64,000 nucleotides of DNA from Devosia sp. Root413D1 (GCF_001425235.1 NZ_LMEA01000007.1:506655-570654), one strand, 5' to 3'. Shown: positions 47,729 to 58,015, counted from the stretch's first letter. Numbers and translations are program-made. The notes: generated by a model from the sequence alone, not told the origin.

Positions 47729-49447
47729 GTGCCCACCACAGAGCTGATCGACGATCTCCGCGCCGCCGTCGGGCGCCGCTACCTCATCACCGGCGATCGG
47801 CAGACCGAGCGCTATCGTCGCGGCTTCCGCTCGGGCGAGGGGGATGCCATCGCCGTGGCCAAACCCGGCACGCTGCTGGAGCTGTGGCGGGTGCTCGAGG
47901 CGACAGTCCGACACGACGCCATCGTCATCATGCAGGCCGCCAATACCGGCCTCACCGAGGGTTCGACGCCCAGCGGCCACTATGATCGTCCGGTGGTCGT
48001 GGTCAACACGCTGCGGCTTGCCGATATCCAGCTGCTCGACGGCGGCAAGCAGATCGTCAGCTTCCCCGGCAGCACGCTCGACAAGCTCGAGAAGCTGCTG
48101 AAGCCGATCGGCCGGCTGCCGCATTCGGTGATCGGCTCGTCCTGTCTCGGCGCCTCGATCGTTGGTGGCGTCTGCAATAACTCCGGCGGCTCACTGGTCC
48201 ACCGCGGTCCCGCCTATACCGAGCTGTCGCTGTTCGCCCAGCTCGGCGCCGACGGCCGGCTGGAACTGGTCAATCACCTCGGCATCGAGCTCGGCAATAG
48301 TCCCGAGGAGATTCTGGGTCGCCTGCAGTCGGGCGGCTACTCGGCCGAGGACGTGCAGCACAATGTCGGCCTCGCCTCGGACCGCGAGTATGCCGAGCGG
48401 GTGCGCCAGATCGATGAGCCCACCGCCGCGCGCTTCAACGCCGATCCGCGACGCCTGCACGAGGCCTCCGGCAGCGCCGGCAAGCTCGCCGTGTTCGCCG
48501 TCCGGCTCGATACGTTCGAGAAGCAGGGCGCCGAGCAGGTGTTCTACATCGGCACCAACGATGTCGCAGTGCTGACCCGGCTCCGCCGCGAACTGCTCAG
48601 CTTGAACGCGTTACCGGTGGCCGGTGAATACATGCATCGCGACATGTTCGATGTCGCCCGCAGCCACGGCAAGGATACCTTCCTCGTCATCCAGCGCTTC
48701 GGCACCGAGGTGATGCCGACCTTCTTCAACCTGAAGGGCAGGGTGGACGCCACCCTCAACAAGCTGCCGCTGCTGCCCAAGCAGCTCTCCGACCGCGTCC
48801 TGCAAGGGCTGAGCCACCTGTTCCCCGAGCACCTGCCGCAACGCCTGCTGGCGTATCGCGACCGCTACGAGCACCACCTGATGCTGCGCATGTCGGGCGA
48901 CGGCATTGTCGAAGCCGAGGCGCTGCTGGACCGGGTGTTCGCCGACGGGGCCAATGGCGGGTATTTCAGGTGCACGCCCAAGGAAGGATCCCAGGCTTTC
49001 CTCCATCGCTTCGCCGCGGCGGGCGCCGCCATCCGCTATGCGCTGATGCATGAGAAGACCTCGGGCGGCCTGCTGGCGCTCGATATCGCGCTCCGCCGCA
49101 ACGATCACGACTGGTACGAGCAACTGCCTGCGGCGATCGACAGCCAGCTCGAGCTGAAGCTCTACTATGGTCACTTCCTCTGCCACGTCTTCCACCAGGA
49201 TTACGTGCTGGCGAAGGGCGCCGATCCGCATGAGGTGAAGGATGCCATGCTGGCCGTGCTCGACCAGCGCGGGGCGCAATATCCGGCCGAGCACAATGTC
49301 GGCCACGTCTACGCCTCAAAGCCTGAGCAGCAGGCCTTCTTCCGGGCGCTCGATCCGACCAACAGCTTCAACCCCGGTATCGGCGACGACTCCAAGCACC
49401 GGCACTATGCCGACGATCATCTCCACCACCACGACCACTCACACTGA
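47729..49447 (+). CDS. dld: Quinone-dependent D-lactate dehydrogenase
   Basis: 572 residues from GTG 47729, nearly the same length as E. coli Dld (571). FAD-binding PCMH part: AVAKPGTLLELWRVLEATV, MQAANTGLTEGSTPSG, SSCLGASIVGGVCNNSGGSL. The membrane-binding and cap parts follow (LAYRDRYEHHLMLRMSGDGI). Oxidises D-lactate to pyruvate with electron transfer to quinone at the inner membrane. Odd: eight of the last sixteen residues are His (HRHYADDHLHHHDHSH). Overlaps the convergent gene by 9 bp. Confidence 0.92.
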   Translation: MPTTELIDDLRAAVGRRYLITGDRQTERYRRGFRSGEGDAIAVAKPGTLLELWRVLEATVRHDAIVIMQAANTGLTEGSTPSGHYDRPVVVVNTLRLADIQLLDGGKQIVSFPGSTLDKLEKLLKPIGRLPHSVIGSSCLGASIVGGVCNNSGGSLVHRGPAYTELSLFAQLGADGRLELVNHLGIELGNSPEEILGRLQSGGYSAEDVQHNVGLASDREYAERVRQIDEPTAARFNADPRRLHEASGSAGKLAVFAVRLDTFEKQGAEQVFYIGTNDVAVLTRLRRELLSLNALPVAGEYMHRDMFDVARSHGKDTFLVIQRFGTEVMPTFFNLKGRVDATLNKLPLLPKQLSDRVLQGLSHLFPEHLPQRLLAYRDRYEHHLMLRMSGDGIVEAEALLDRVFADGANGGYFRCTPKEGSQAFLHRFAAAGAAIRYALMHEKTSGGLLALDIALRRNDHDWYEQLPAAIDSQLELKLYYGHFLCHVFHQDYVLAKGADPHEVKDAMLAVLDQRGAQYPAEHNVGHVYASKPEQQAFFRALDPTNSFNPGIGDDSKHRHYADDHLHHHDHSH

Positions 49448-49993
49448 GAGCTGGCGAGTGAGACCCCACTCGGCATAGAGCCGCTTCAGCTCCCCCATCG
49501 AGTTCACCTCGACCACCGGCAGCCCTGCGGCGCGGACGCGGGTTCGATCGCGCTCGCGGCGGGTCGGCTGGACAACGAGTATCCAGCGAATCATCTCCCA
49601 CTTCAGGCTGTCCTGATTGCCGGCCAGGGCTCCGACGCGGTCTTTCTGAAACAGCGTGCGCCACAGGTAGCGCCGGAAGTTCGCCCAGTGGCTGTCGTAG
49701 AGCAGGATGACGCCGGTGGCGCGAGCGAAGCGCTGCGGCATCAGGCTCGAGTAGTTGCCGTCCATCACCCAGCGCTCCCTGAGGACCGCGGCGTCATGCA
49801 GCGCGTGAAACTCCTCGTCCGGCCGCTGCTCCCAATTGGTGTTGGGCAGGTGCCGGAACAGGTCGACGTGGAATGGTTCGGCGCCGATCTTGTTTGCCAG
49901 CGCGACAGCGAGCGTCGACTTGCCGGAGTTCGACGGCCCGCAGATCATGATGCGTTCGCCCAGCGCCGAGAGTGGCAGCACGTCCATTTTCAC
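49439..49993 (-). CDS. P-loop nucleoside-phosphate-kinase-like protein
   Basis: 184 residues. Walker A GPSNSGKST at 19-27, then VDLFRHLPNTNWEQRPDEEF and WVMDGNYSSLMPQRFARATG, the pattern of the FlaR/topology-modulation-protein and adenylate-kinase-like ATPases. Middle LYDSHWANFRRYLWRTLFQK is basic and aromatic. Substrate unknown. Converges on dld with 9-bp overlap, divergent from the histidine kinase. Confidence 0.75.
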   Translation of the reverse strand: MKMDVLPLSALGERIMICGPSNSGKSTLAVALANKIGAEPFHVDLFRHLPNTNWEQRPDEEFHALHDAAVLRERWVMDGNYSSLMPQRFARATGVILLYDSHWANFRRYLWRTLFQKDRVGALAGNQDSLKWEMIRWILVVQPTRRERDRTRVRAAGLPVVEVNSMGELKRLYAEWGLTRQLSV

Positions 49994-50121
49994 CCCCCAT
50001 GTTCAGTAATCCCCGGTTCCGGGGGACGCGGCTTATACTGTATCCGGCCGGACGAGGCGAGAGGTCAGATCGGTGGTGCTGCGGATCGCCTGCAGCGCGT
50101 CTCGCCGCTATAGATCGCAGC

Positions 50122-51669
50122 ATGAACGACGTTTCACGCGCCACCGACCGTAAGACACTGAGTGCCCTCGCAGCTGCCTGGCTGCTAGGCCTCGTGGCCT
50201 TTGCCGTCATTTCGGCATGGCTCGGCATTGCCGAAGCACAGCGGCAGCTCGACGCGCGCGGCTTCGAGCTACAGCGCACTATCGGCCAGGCGACGGCACA
50301 GCACGATGCGCACCTCACGGGGCTCGCGACGCTCGCCATCGCCAGCGATCCGCCGCCGGTGGAGCTGTTCACCCAGCTCGCCGACAGCATCATCCGGTTC
50401 TATCCACGCATCACCTCGATCGCGCTGTTGGACAGCAGCCTCGCGACGCTGGCGGTCAGTGGCGAAACGCCAACGGTGAGCCAACTTCAACAGTTCGAGC
50501 GCGCCGCGCCGTCGCTGCAGCGCGGTACCTCAACCATGCTCGCTGATCCCTCAGGGGCTGGCGGCTACCAGCTGCTGAAGCGCACCTCGGACGACGCCGG
50601 GCGTTTCCTCATCGCCCTGAGCATCGATGCCTCCCGGCTGCTGGATGACCCGGATCTGCCGCCCGGGCTGTCACTGCAACTGGCGAAGGGGGAGATAGTC
50701 CTCGTCGACGATCGGTCGTCCACTGCCGGCTTGGGCGAGGTGACGCTCGCCGGCTCGTGGCTGGTCCCCAGTGCGTCACAGCCGCTCTCACTTCGCCTGC
50801 AGCAGCGGCTCACCCTAGCAGAAGTGCTGCCGCTCGGCCCTCTGCTGGTGTTTGCCGTGAGCACGCTTGTGCTCGCTGCTGCCGCCTATCTACTGCTGCA
50901 GCAGCGCCGAGCGACGGCAGAGGCGCGGGAGCGCCAGCGGGCGCAGGAGCACCAGTTGCGGCTCGAGCATGCCGCCCGGGTCAACTCGATGGGCGAGCTG
51001 GCCTCGGGCATTGCCCACGAGCTGACCCAGCCGCTGACGGCGCTGCTGAGCCAGAGCCAGGCCGGCCTGCGTCTGGCCGAGCACAGCCCTCCGGACAGCG
51101 CCGCCCTCGCTGGCGTGCTCGAGGCCAACGTGCGCCAGGCCCGCCGCGCTGCCGATATTCTCGGGCGGTTGCGCGCCTACGTCAGCAAGTCGCCCACGAC
51201 GCCGCAGCCGAGCGACCTCAACCGCGTCGCCGCCGAGGTCGCCAGTCTGCTGGTCGCCGACCTCCGGGACCGGGTCGTGGTGCTCGAGATCATCCCATCG
51301 AGCGAGCCGGCGACCGTACTGGCCGACCCCATTGAGCTCGAGCAGGTGCTGCACAACCTCGTTCGCAACGCCGCAGACGCCATCGAGGCTTCCGGGCAGG
51401 GGAACCGGGTCGTGGTCACGGTCACGGCGGATGCCGAGCAGGTCCGAGTCCGGGTTAGTGACAACGGACCGGGGGTACCGGCCGACGTGCTGCCGCACCT
51501 GTTCGAGCCGTTCTACTCCACCAAGCCCACTGGCATGGGCCTTGGCCTGCCGCTCTGCGAAACGCTGGTCGAGCGCTTCGGCGGCAGCGTCGAGGCTGCC
51601 AACAATCCGGAGGGCGGCGCGAGCTTCACCGTGACGCTGCCGCGCTATCGCGGAGGCGCACCGAGATGA
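50122..51669 (+). CDS. Membrane sensor histidine kinase (FixL/DctB-like)
   Basis: 515 residues from ATG 50122. TM1 about 11-33, a periplasmic sensor domain of about 200 residues (34-237) and TM2 about 238-260, then a coiled linker and a HisKA domain with H299 in SGIAHELTQPL. ATPase motifs: LHNLVRNAADAIE, DNGPGVPADV and TKPTGMGLGLPLC. Four-base overlap with the regulator (51666-51669). The periplasmic domain is not a PAS I can name. Next after the regulator is an exported HbpS/GlcG-like protein, a possible ligand protein of this sensor. Confidence 0.88.
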   Translation: MNDVSRATDRKTLSALAAAWLLGLVAFAVISAWLGIAEAQRQLDARGFELQRTIGQATAQHDAHLTGLATLAIASDPPPVELFTQLADSIIRFYPRITSIALLDSSLATLAVSGETPTVSQLQQFERAAPSLQRGTSTMLADPSGAGGYQLLKRTSDDAGRFLIALSIDASRLLDDPDLPPGLSLQLAKGEIVLVDDRSSTAGLGEVTLAGSWLVPSASQPLSLRLQQRLTLAEVLPLGPLLVFAVSTLVLAAAAYLLLQQRRATAEARERQRAQEHQLRLEHAARVNSMGELASGIAHELTQPLTALLSQSQAGLRLAEHSPPDSAALAGVLEANVRQARRAADILGRLRAYVSKSPTTPQPSDLNRVAAEVASLLVADLRDRVVVLEIIPSSEPATVLADPIELEQVLHNLVRNAADAIEASGQGNRVVVTVTADAEQVRVRVSDNGPGVPADVLPHLFEPFYSTKPTGMGLGLPLCETLVERFGGSVEAANNPEGGASFTVTLPRYRGGAPR

Positions 51670-52262
51670 TCAAGACCCCGATCTATCTCGTCGATGACGA
51701 TGAGGCCGTACGCGACGCGCTGTCGTTGCTGCTCGGGACCTACGGCTATGCCGTCAGCACCTACGCCGACCCAACGAGCTTCCTCGCCGCATCCGCAGCG
51801 CTGCAGCCGGGGTGCCTCTTGGTCGACCTCAGGATGCCGGCTGTCTCGGGTCTGCAACTGCAGGAGCGGCTCAGCGAGCGCGGCATCGACTGGCCATTCA
51901 TCGTCATCACCGGACACGGCGACATCCACGCCTGCCGACGCGCCTTCAAAGCCGGCGCCGTCGACTTCCTCACCAAACCGATCGATGAGCAGGTGCTGGT
52001 CGAAGCGGTGCAGGCAGCACTCGCGCGGCTGGATACGCAGCAGGAGGACGACGAGGCGCGGCAGCTGCTGGCAACGCTCACCGACCGCGAGCGCGAGGTG
52101 CTCGACATGGTGAGCCGCGGCTGGGCGACGAAAGAAATCGCCGAGACGCTGGCCATCTCGCCGCGCACCATCGATACCCACCGCGCCCACATCGCTGAAA
52201 AGCTCGGCACCAGTTCGGTCGCCGAGTTCGTCCGCATCGTTGCGGCGGCCGCCCGTCGGTAG
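51666..52262 (+). CDS. FixJ/NarL-type response regulator
   Basis: 198 residues. Receiver domain with acidic pair D10/D11, phosphoacceptor D54 (LVDLRMP), T82 and K104. LuxR-type HTH at about 133-180: LTDREREVLDMVSRGWATKE and ISPRTIDTHRAHIAEKLG. Overlaps the kinase gene by 4 bp (ATGA), so the pair is co-translated. Likely activates nearby genes when phosphorylated; target sites not identified. Confidence 0.93.
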   Translation: MIKTPIYLVDDDEAVRDALSLLLGTYGYAVSTYADPTSFLAASAALQPGCLLVDLRMPAVSGLQLQERLSERGIDWPFIVITGHGDIHACRRAFKAGAVDFLTKPIDEQVLVEAVQAALARLDTQQEDDEARQLLATLTDREREVLDMVSRGWATKEIAETLAISPRTIDTHRAHIAEKLGTSSVAEFVRIVAAAARR

Positions 52263-52368
52263 CGCTACCGACCTGCCTCGGGCGGCTCACCGATAGTGAT
52301 CGAGGCCGGGAGCGGTCAGATTTCCGGGGTCAACGGCGCCATGCGCCACCCACCTTCCGGAGTATCCC

Positions 52369-52854
52369 ATGCCCAAGCTCTCCCTCGCCCTCGCCGCCGT
52401 CCTCGCGCTCACGGGCGTCGCCAATGCCGCGACCCTCAACAAAAAGAACATGCCGCTCGATGTTGCGACCAGGCTCGCTCAATCGGCGGTCGAGGCCTGC
52501 GCCGCCGACAAGTACAACGTCTCGGTCGCCGTGGTTGATCGCGCCGGCAACCTCCGCGCACTGCTCCGCGCCGACGCCGCCGGTCCGCACACCCTCGATT
52601 CCGCTACCCGCAAGGCCTACACCTCGGCCTCGACCCGTACCCCGACGGCGGTGATGGTCGAGAACATCGCCAAGAACCCGTCGGCGGCCGAGCTGACCAC
52701 GCTCGAGGGCTTCTTGGTGCTTGCCGGCGGCGTGCCGGTGAAGTCGGGCGACGAGACCATCGGCGCTATCGGCGTGGGCGGTGCACCCTCGGGCGCCATC
52801 GATGAGGCCTGCGCCGTCGCGGCCATCGACGCCAATGCCGAGCTGCTGCAGTAA
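52369..52854 (+). CDS. Exported HbpS/GlcG-family (DUF336) protein
   Basis: 161 residues. Signal peptide cleaved after ANA-20, so periplasmic. Core follows the GlcG/HbpS fold: MPLDVATRLAQSAVEACAAD, VSVAVVDRAGNLRALLRADA, and GGVPVKSGDETIGAIGVGGA-PSGAIDEACA. In Streptomyces, HbpS is an extracellular haem-binding protein that acts through the SenS-SenR two-component system. Here it lies 107 bp after a two-component pair. A catabolic GlcG role is the alternative. Confidence 0.82.
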   Translation: MPKLSLALAAVLALTGVANAATLNKKNMPLDVATRLAQSAVEACAADKYNVSVAVVDRAGNLRALLRADAAGPHTLDSATRKAYTSASTRTPTAVMVENIAKNPSAAELTTLEGFLVLAGGVPVKSGDETIGAIGVGGAPSGAIDEACAVAAIDANAELLQ

Positions 52855-52897
52855 GCGACTTTCCTCCGCGGCTTGGCTGCGGCTACAATGTGGGAAG

Positions 52898-52923
52898 GGC
52901 GGTGCACATGCACCGCCTTTCGT
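52898..52923 (+). terminator. Hairpin terminator after the HbpS-like gene
   Basis: Stem ggcggtgc / gcaccgcc with acat loop and tttcgtt tail, 19 bp before the next gene's start. Confidence 0.7.
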
Positions 52924-52941
52924 TCATTGGAGGAGAGCGTC

Positions 52942-53907
52942 ATGGCCAAGGTCGTCATCATCGGAGGCAGCGGCCATGTCGGCACTTACCTCGTGCCTCG
53001 CTTGGTCGAAGCCGGTCATCACGTCATCAACGTCACGCGCGGCCACCGCAAGCCGTACACGCCCAATGCTGCGTGGGGCAGGGTGGAGACGGTCCTCATC
53101 GATCGCGAGGCCGCCGAGCACGAAGGCAGTTTCGGCACTGCGATTGCGGCGCTTGAGGCTGACATCGTCATCGACATGATCTGCTTCGTGCTGCCGCGCG
53201 CCCAGCAACTGGTCGAGGCGCTGCGCGGCAAGGTGCAGCATTTCATCCACTGCGGTACCATCTGGGTCTATGGCCACAACACTGCCGTGCCCGCCACCGA
53301 AGACCAGCCGCGCAACCCCTTCGGCGAGTACGGCACGCAGAAGGCGGCGATCGAAAGCTACCTGCTCGACGAGGCGCGCCGCCACGGCTTTCCCGCCACC
53401 GTCTTCCGTCCCGGCCATATTGTCGGCCCCGGCTGGGCGCCGCTGAACCCGGCCGGCCACTTCAACGCCGAGGTGTTCTCGCAGATCGCCCGCGGCGAGG
53501 AACTGGTGCTGCCGAACTTCGGGCTCGAGACCGTGCATCACGTCCACGCCGACGACTTGGCGCGGCTGATCATGGCGATCATCGCCAACCGCTCCACGGC
53601 CATCGGCGAGGCCTTCAACGCCGTTTCGCCGCAGGCGATCAACCTGCGCGGCTACGCCGAAGCGATGTACCGCTGGTTCGGTCATGAGCCCAAGCTCAGC
53701 TACCTGCCGTTCGAGCAGTGGAAGGCCGGACAGGACGCCGACGAAGCCAACGCCACCTGGGAACACATTGTCCGCAGCCCCAGTCATTCGATGGAGAAGG
53801 CAAAGCGCCTGCTCGGCTTCGCCCCACACCATTCCTCGCTGGAAGCGGTGCAGGAGGCGGTCAGCTGGCTCGTCGCCAACGGCAAGGTCCAAGGTCCGCA
53901 AGACTAG
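52942..53907 (+). CDS. NAD-dependent epimerase/dehydratase (extended SDR)
   Basis: 321 residues from ATG 52942 with SD ggagga; the frame is open upstream. IIGGSGHVGTYLVPRLVEAG binds NAD; FIHCGTIWVYGHN and YGTQKAAIESYLL (YxxxK) form the active site. Similar to the isoflavone-reductase-like/CSP41 branch that acts on sugars. It is upstream of an AraC-type gene, 45 bp apart, same strand. Confidence 0.8.
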   Translation: MAKVVIIGGSGHVGTYLVPRLVEAGHHVINVTRGHRKPYTPNAAWGRVETVLIDREAAEHEGSFGTAIAALEADIVIDMICFVLPRAQQLVEALRGKVQHFIHCGTIWVYGHNTAVPATEDQPRNPFGEYGTQKAAIESYLLDEARRHGFPATVFRPGHIVGPGWAPLNPAGHFNAEVFSQIARGEELVLPNFGLETVHHVHADDLARLIMAIIANRSTAIGEAFNAVSPQAINLRGYAEAMYRWFGHEPKLSYLPFEQWKAGQDADEANATWEHIVRSPSHSMEKAKRLLGFAPHHSSLEAVQEAVSWLVANGKVQGPQD

Positions 53908-53952
53908 TGAAATCGGCTCATGGCACACCATCGCTCACCACGAGGTAAGCCA

Positions 53953-54780
53953 ATGACCCACAGCTACGAAGACCGCATCGACCGCGTCACCGCCTATATC
54001 TACGAGCACCTCGACGAGCCGCTCGACCTCGAGCGTCTTGCCGATGTCGCGGCGATGTCGCCCTGGCACTGGCATCGCGTTTATTCGGCGATGCGCGGCG
54101 AGACCGCGGCAGCAGCGGTCCGCCGCCTCCGCCTGATGCGGGCCGCCAATGAGCTGGCCAATTCCGACGCGTCGGTTGAGGCCATCGCCAGGCGTTCCGG
54201 CTACGACAACCTGCAGTCCTTCACCCGCATCTTCGCCGAGGCCTACGGCATGCCGCCGGCCCGCTATCGCCGCGAGGGCAGCCACACCGCATTCAACCCG
54301 GCGCAGAACGGCGCCCCGACCCCGCACTACGCGGTCGAGGTTCGCCATCTGCCGGCGATGACCATCGCCACCGAACCGCATCTTGGCGACTACATGAACA
54401 TCGGCATGGCGTTCGACCGGCTGTTCGGCCGCCTCGGCGCCGCCGGCCTGATCGACCAGAGCACCCGCATGTTCGGCGTCTATGGCGATGATCCGAGCGC
54501 CGTGCCGGTGGACGAGCTCCGCTCCTCAGCGGCTGCGACGCTAAGCTCTCCGCCGGCGGGTCTGCCGGTCACCACGACCCGCGCCGGCGACTACGCCGTG
54601 CTCCGCCACCAGGGGCCCTATGCCGACATGCGCGCCGAGTACAATTGGCTGTTCGGCGCCTGGCTGCCGCAGTCCGGCCGCGACATTGCCGACGCGCCGG
54701 TCCTGGAGGAATATCTCAACAGCCCGCGCGACACCGCGCCGTCCGAGCTGCTGACCATCCTCTACCTGCCGCTGGTGTGA
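53953..54780 (+). CDS. AraC-family regulator with GyrI-like domain
   Basis: 275 residues from ATG 53953. Two N-terminal HTH motifs: LDLERLADVAAMSPWHWHRV and ASVEAIARRSGYDNLQSFTR. The C-terminal half (about 110-275) is a GyrI-like small-molecule-binding domain (MTIATEPHLGDYMNIGMAFD, and YAVLRHQGPYADMRAEYNWL). This layout, as in MarA/Rob-like proteins, fits sensing of toxic compounds. Good SD (gaggtaag). Target unknown. Confidence 0.88.
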   Translation: MTHSYEDRIDRVTAYIYEHLDEPLDLERLADVAAMSPWHWHRVYSAMRGETAAAAVRRLRLMRAANELANSDASVEAIARRSGYDNLQSFTRIFAEAYGMPPARYRREGSHTAFNPAQNGAPTPHYAVEVRHLPAMTIATEPHLGDYMNIGMAFDRLFGRLGAAGLIDQSTRMFGVYGDDPSAVPVDELRSSAAATLSSPPAGLPVTTTRAGDYAVLRHQGPYADMRAEYNWLFGAWLPQSGRDIADAPVLEEYLNSPRDTAPSELLTILYLPLV

Positions 54781-54783
54781 AAG

Positions 54784-55185
54784 ATGGGAAAGACCTGGAC
54801 CGAAAAGCTCAACGCTCTAGCCGAGCCGGTGGTGAAGCCGGCCCCGATCAGCATCGCCGGCATGCGCGCCGGCCAGATCATGCTGGTGCCCACGGCGCGG
54901 ATGATCGCCGACTTCATGTCGGCCATCCCGCCGGGCCACAGCGTCGACACCAAAGCGATGCGCCGCGAGCTGGCGGAGCGCCACCATGCTGAGGTGACCT
55001 GTCCGATCTACACCGGCTACCACCTCCGCACCGTCGCCGAAGCCGCCCTCGAGGCCTACGCAGCCGGCGTGCCGGTCGAGGCGATCACCCCGTTCTGGCG
55101 CGTTCTCGATGCAGCGAGCCCGACTACCGGCCGCCTGCCGAACGGGCCAGCCTTCGTCGCCACCCGTCGGGCGGCCGAGCGCTGA
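54784..55185 (+). CDS. Conserved hypothetical protein
   Basis: 133 residues, 3 bp after the AraC gene and likely co-transcribed with it. Reads MGKTWTEKLNALAEPVVKPA, RRELAERHHAEVTCPIYTGY and TPFWRVLDAASPTTGRLPNG. One cysteine in VTCPIYTGYH, followed by a helix that could bind DNA. The CP-x-x-TG pattern loosely recalls MGMT-type folds, but the PCHR motif is absent, so I do not assign it. Confidence 0.6.
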   Translation: MGKTWTEKLNALAEPVVKPAPISIAGMRAGQIMLVPTARMIADFMSAIPPGHSVDTKAMRRELAERHHAEVTCPIYTGYHLRTVAEAALEAYAAGVPVEAITPFWRVLDAASPTTGRLPNGPAFVATRRAAER

Positions 55186-55245
55186 GGGTAGGGGACGCGA
55201 AATTTTCTCCCGGTCCCCCTTCACTGTGTCATTGCCCTTCTCTAA

Positions 55246-56562
<1,317 letters not shown>

Positions 56563-56566
56563 CCTG

Positions 56567-56667
56567 GAGCGAGATCAGGAAAAGTTGCAGACTTTTCCGG
56601 TTCGATCTCGCGACAAACAAGCACTTGGAGCAGGATTGCGATTCAACGAAACGCAATCCCGCTCCAA
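56567..56667. repeat. RIME-like palindromic repeat, copy 2
   Basis: First hairpin: outer arms gcgagatc (56569-56576) / gatctcgc (56604-56611), inner ggaaaagt / acttttcc around loop tgcag. Second hairpin: 16-bp stem ttggagc-a-ggattgcg (56625-56640) / cgcaatcc-c-gctccaa (56652-56667) with one mismatch. Shares the inner hairpin with 46005-46050. Confidence 0.75.
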
Positions 56668-56710
56668 AACCCTGACACGCGGCGGTAGCTGAATCGGCTA
56701 CCGTCGCCTG

Positions 56711-57316
56711 ATGATCGACCACCTCCGATATGCGGGCTTGCCCGCCGCCACCCAGGCCGAAGCTCTGCGCGACATCATCCGCGCCACGCCGCTGCTGGTC
56801 GATGTGCTCGAGCGGCTGCCGGCGTTGCACCTGCCCGACAGCTGGCTGGTCTCCGGCGCCATCTACAACACGGTCTGGAACCACCTGACCGGGCGGCCGC
56901 CGTTGACCGGTATCAACGACATCGACCTGTTCTATTTCGACGCCTCGGACCTGAGCTACGAGGCCGAGGACCGCGCCATCAAGCGCGCCGACCAGGCCTT
57001 CGCCGGCCTGCCGTTGCCGGTGCAACTGCGCAACCAGGCGCGGGTGCACCTGTGGTACCCCGAGCGCTTCGGCGAGCCCTATCCGGCGCTGAGCTCGTCG
57101 CGCGATTCCATCGACCGCTTCGCCTCGCTCACCCATGCCGTCGGCGCGCGGCTTGATGGCAGAGGGGAGATCGAGCTTTACGTCCCCTTCGGCCTCGACG
57201 ACCTGTTCAGCTTCCGTCTCGTGCCGAACCGGCGGATGAACAACCGCGCCACGCACGAGAAGAAGGCGGAGCGGGCAAGGTCGGTGTGGCCGGAGATTGT
57301 TGTGGAGGCTTGGTAG
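56711..57316 (+). CDS. Nucleotidyltransferase family protein (COG3575 type)
   Basis: 201 residues. After a short helical N-terminus, LVSGAIYNTVWNHLTGRPPL and INDIDLFYFDASDLSYEAED match the nucleotidyltransferase fold with a D-x-D-like acidic pair. C-terminal Arg/Lys-rich part (RLVPNRRMNNRATHEKKAER). Function of this family is not established. Monocistronic. Confidence 0.75.
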   Translation: MIDHLRYAGLPAATQAEALRDIIRATPLLVDVLERLPALHLPDSWLVSGAIYNTVWNHLTGRPPLTGINDIDLFYFDASDLSYEAEDRAIKRADQAFAGLPLPVQLRNQARVHLWYPERFGEPYPALSSSRDSIDRFASLTHAVGARLDGRGEIELYVPFGLDDLFSFRLVPNRRMNNRATHEKKAERARSVWPEIVVEAW

Positions 57317-57381
57317 GCCTTCCACTGGCATTGAAAGCGTCGCTTTGGACTGAAGGCTATCCAGGGCCATCGCGGCTCGGC

Positions 57382-57509
57382 GCACCCCCTCCCAACCTCC
57401 CCCGTCCAGGGGGAGGTGCCGATCGAGCTTGGGGCACGATCGAGTTACACCCACCAGCCGGCACCCTCCCCTTGACGGGGAGGGTTGGGGAGGGGTGTGC
57501 CACGCGCTC
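57382..57509. repeat. Large imperfect inverted repeat (GC-rich intergenic palindrome)
   Basis: Left arm gcaccccctcccaacc... (57382-57421) ends in its own small hairpin tcccccgtcc-agggggag. The right arm, about 57468-57509, is nearly its reverse complement (cggcaccctcccc ... aggggtgtg). Such elements are common in alphaproteobacterial intergenic space and give recurring TPPQPSPSRGG translations. The 57317-57619 gap holds nothing else I can support. Confidence 0.75.
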
Positions 57510-57619
57510 GAAGCCTCGACTAGCCGGCCCCCCTTCACCTAAAGCCCGCCTCCCGCAACCACCCGTTAAGCCGCGGTGAACTATAAAGGCCCTGCAAGAG
57601 AACCAGGCGAAGCTCGTCC

Positions 57620-58015
57620 ATGCCCACCCGTTTGAAACGTCCTGCCTTCTGGCGCCATGTCGTCCTCGGTCTGGGACTCATCGCCTTCCAGGGCTATCTC
57701 GGCTACAGTGTCGTTACCGGGCAGTTCGGCATCGAGAGCCAGGATGTGCTCGAGGCCGAGATCGATGAGCTCGGCGCCAAGTCCGGAGCGCTGCAGGCCG
57801 AGATCGACTCGTTCCGCCACCGGATCGACCTGTTCCAGACCACGCGGATGGATCCGGACCTGGTCTCGGAGCGGGCCCGGGCGCTACTCTCGATGGCGCA
57901 GGCCGATGACATCGTGGTGATGGTCAATCTGGCCAACGGTAAACCACTTTCCAGTTCAGACACTGCATCAACCACAGATCAGTTAAGCGGAATTATCGAA
58001 GACGGTATAGACTGA
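57620..58015 (+). CDS. ftsB: FtsB/DivIC-like septum formation initiator
   Basis: 131 residues. One membrane helix (about 13-32, VVLGLGLIAFQGYLGYSVVT), then a coiled coil at about 45-75 (LEAEIDELGAKSGALQAEID), then DPDLVSERARALLSMAQADD, the conserved FtsB part. C-terminal Ser/Thr/Asp tail. Links FtsL and FtsQ in the divisome. Lies upstream of pdhA, a frequent arrangement in this order. Confidence 0.9.
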   Translation: MPTRLKRPAFWRHVVLGLGLIAFQGYLGYSVVTGQFGIESQDVLEAEIDELGAKSGALQAEIDSFRHRIDLFQTTRMDPDLVSERARALLSMAQADDIVVMVNLANGKPLSSSDTASTTDQLSGIIEDGID

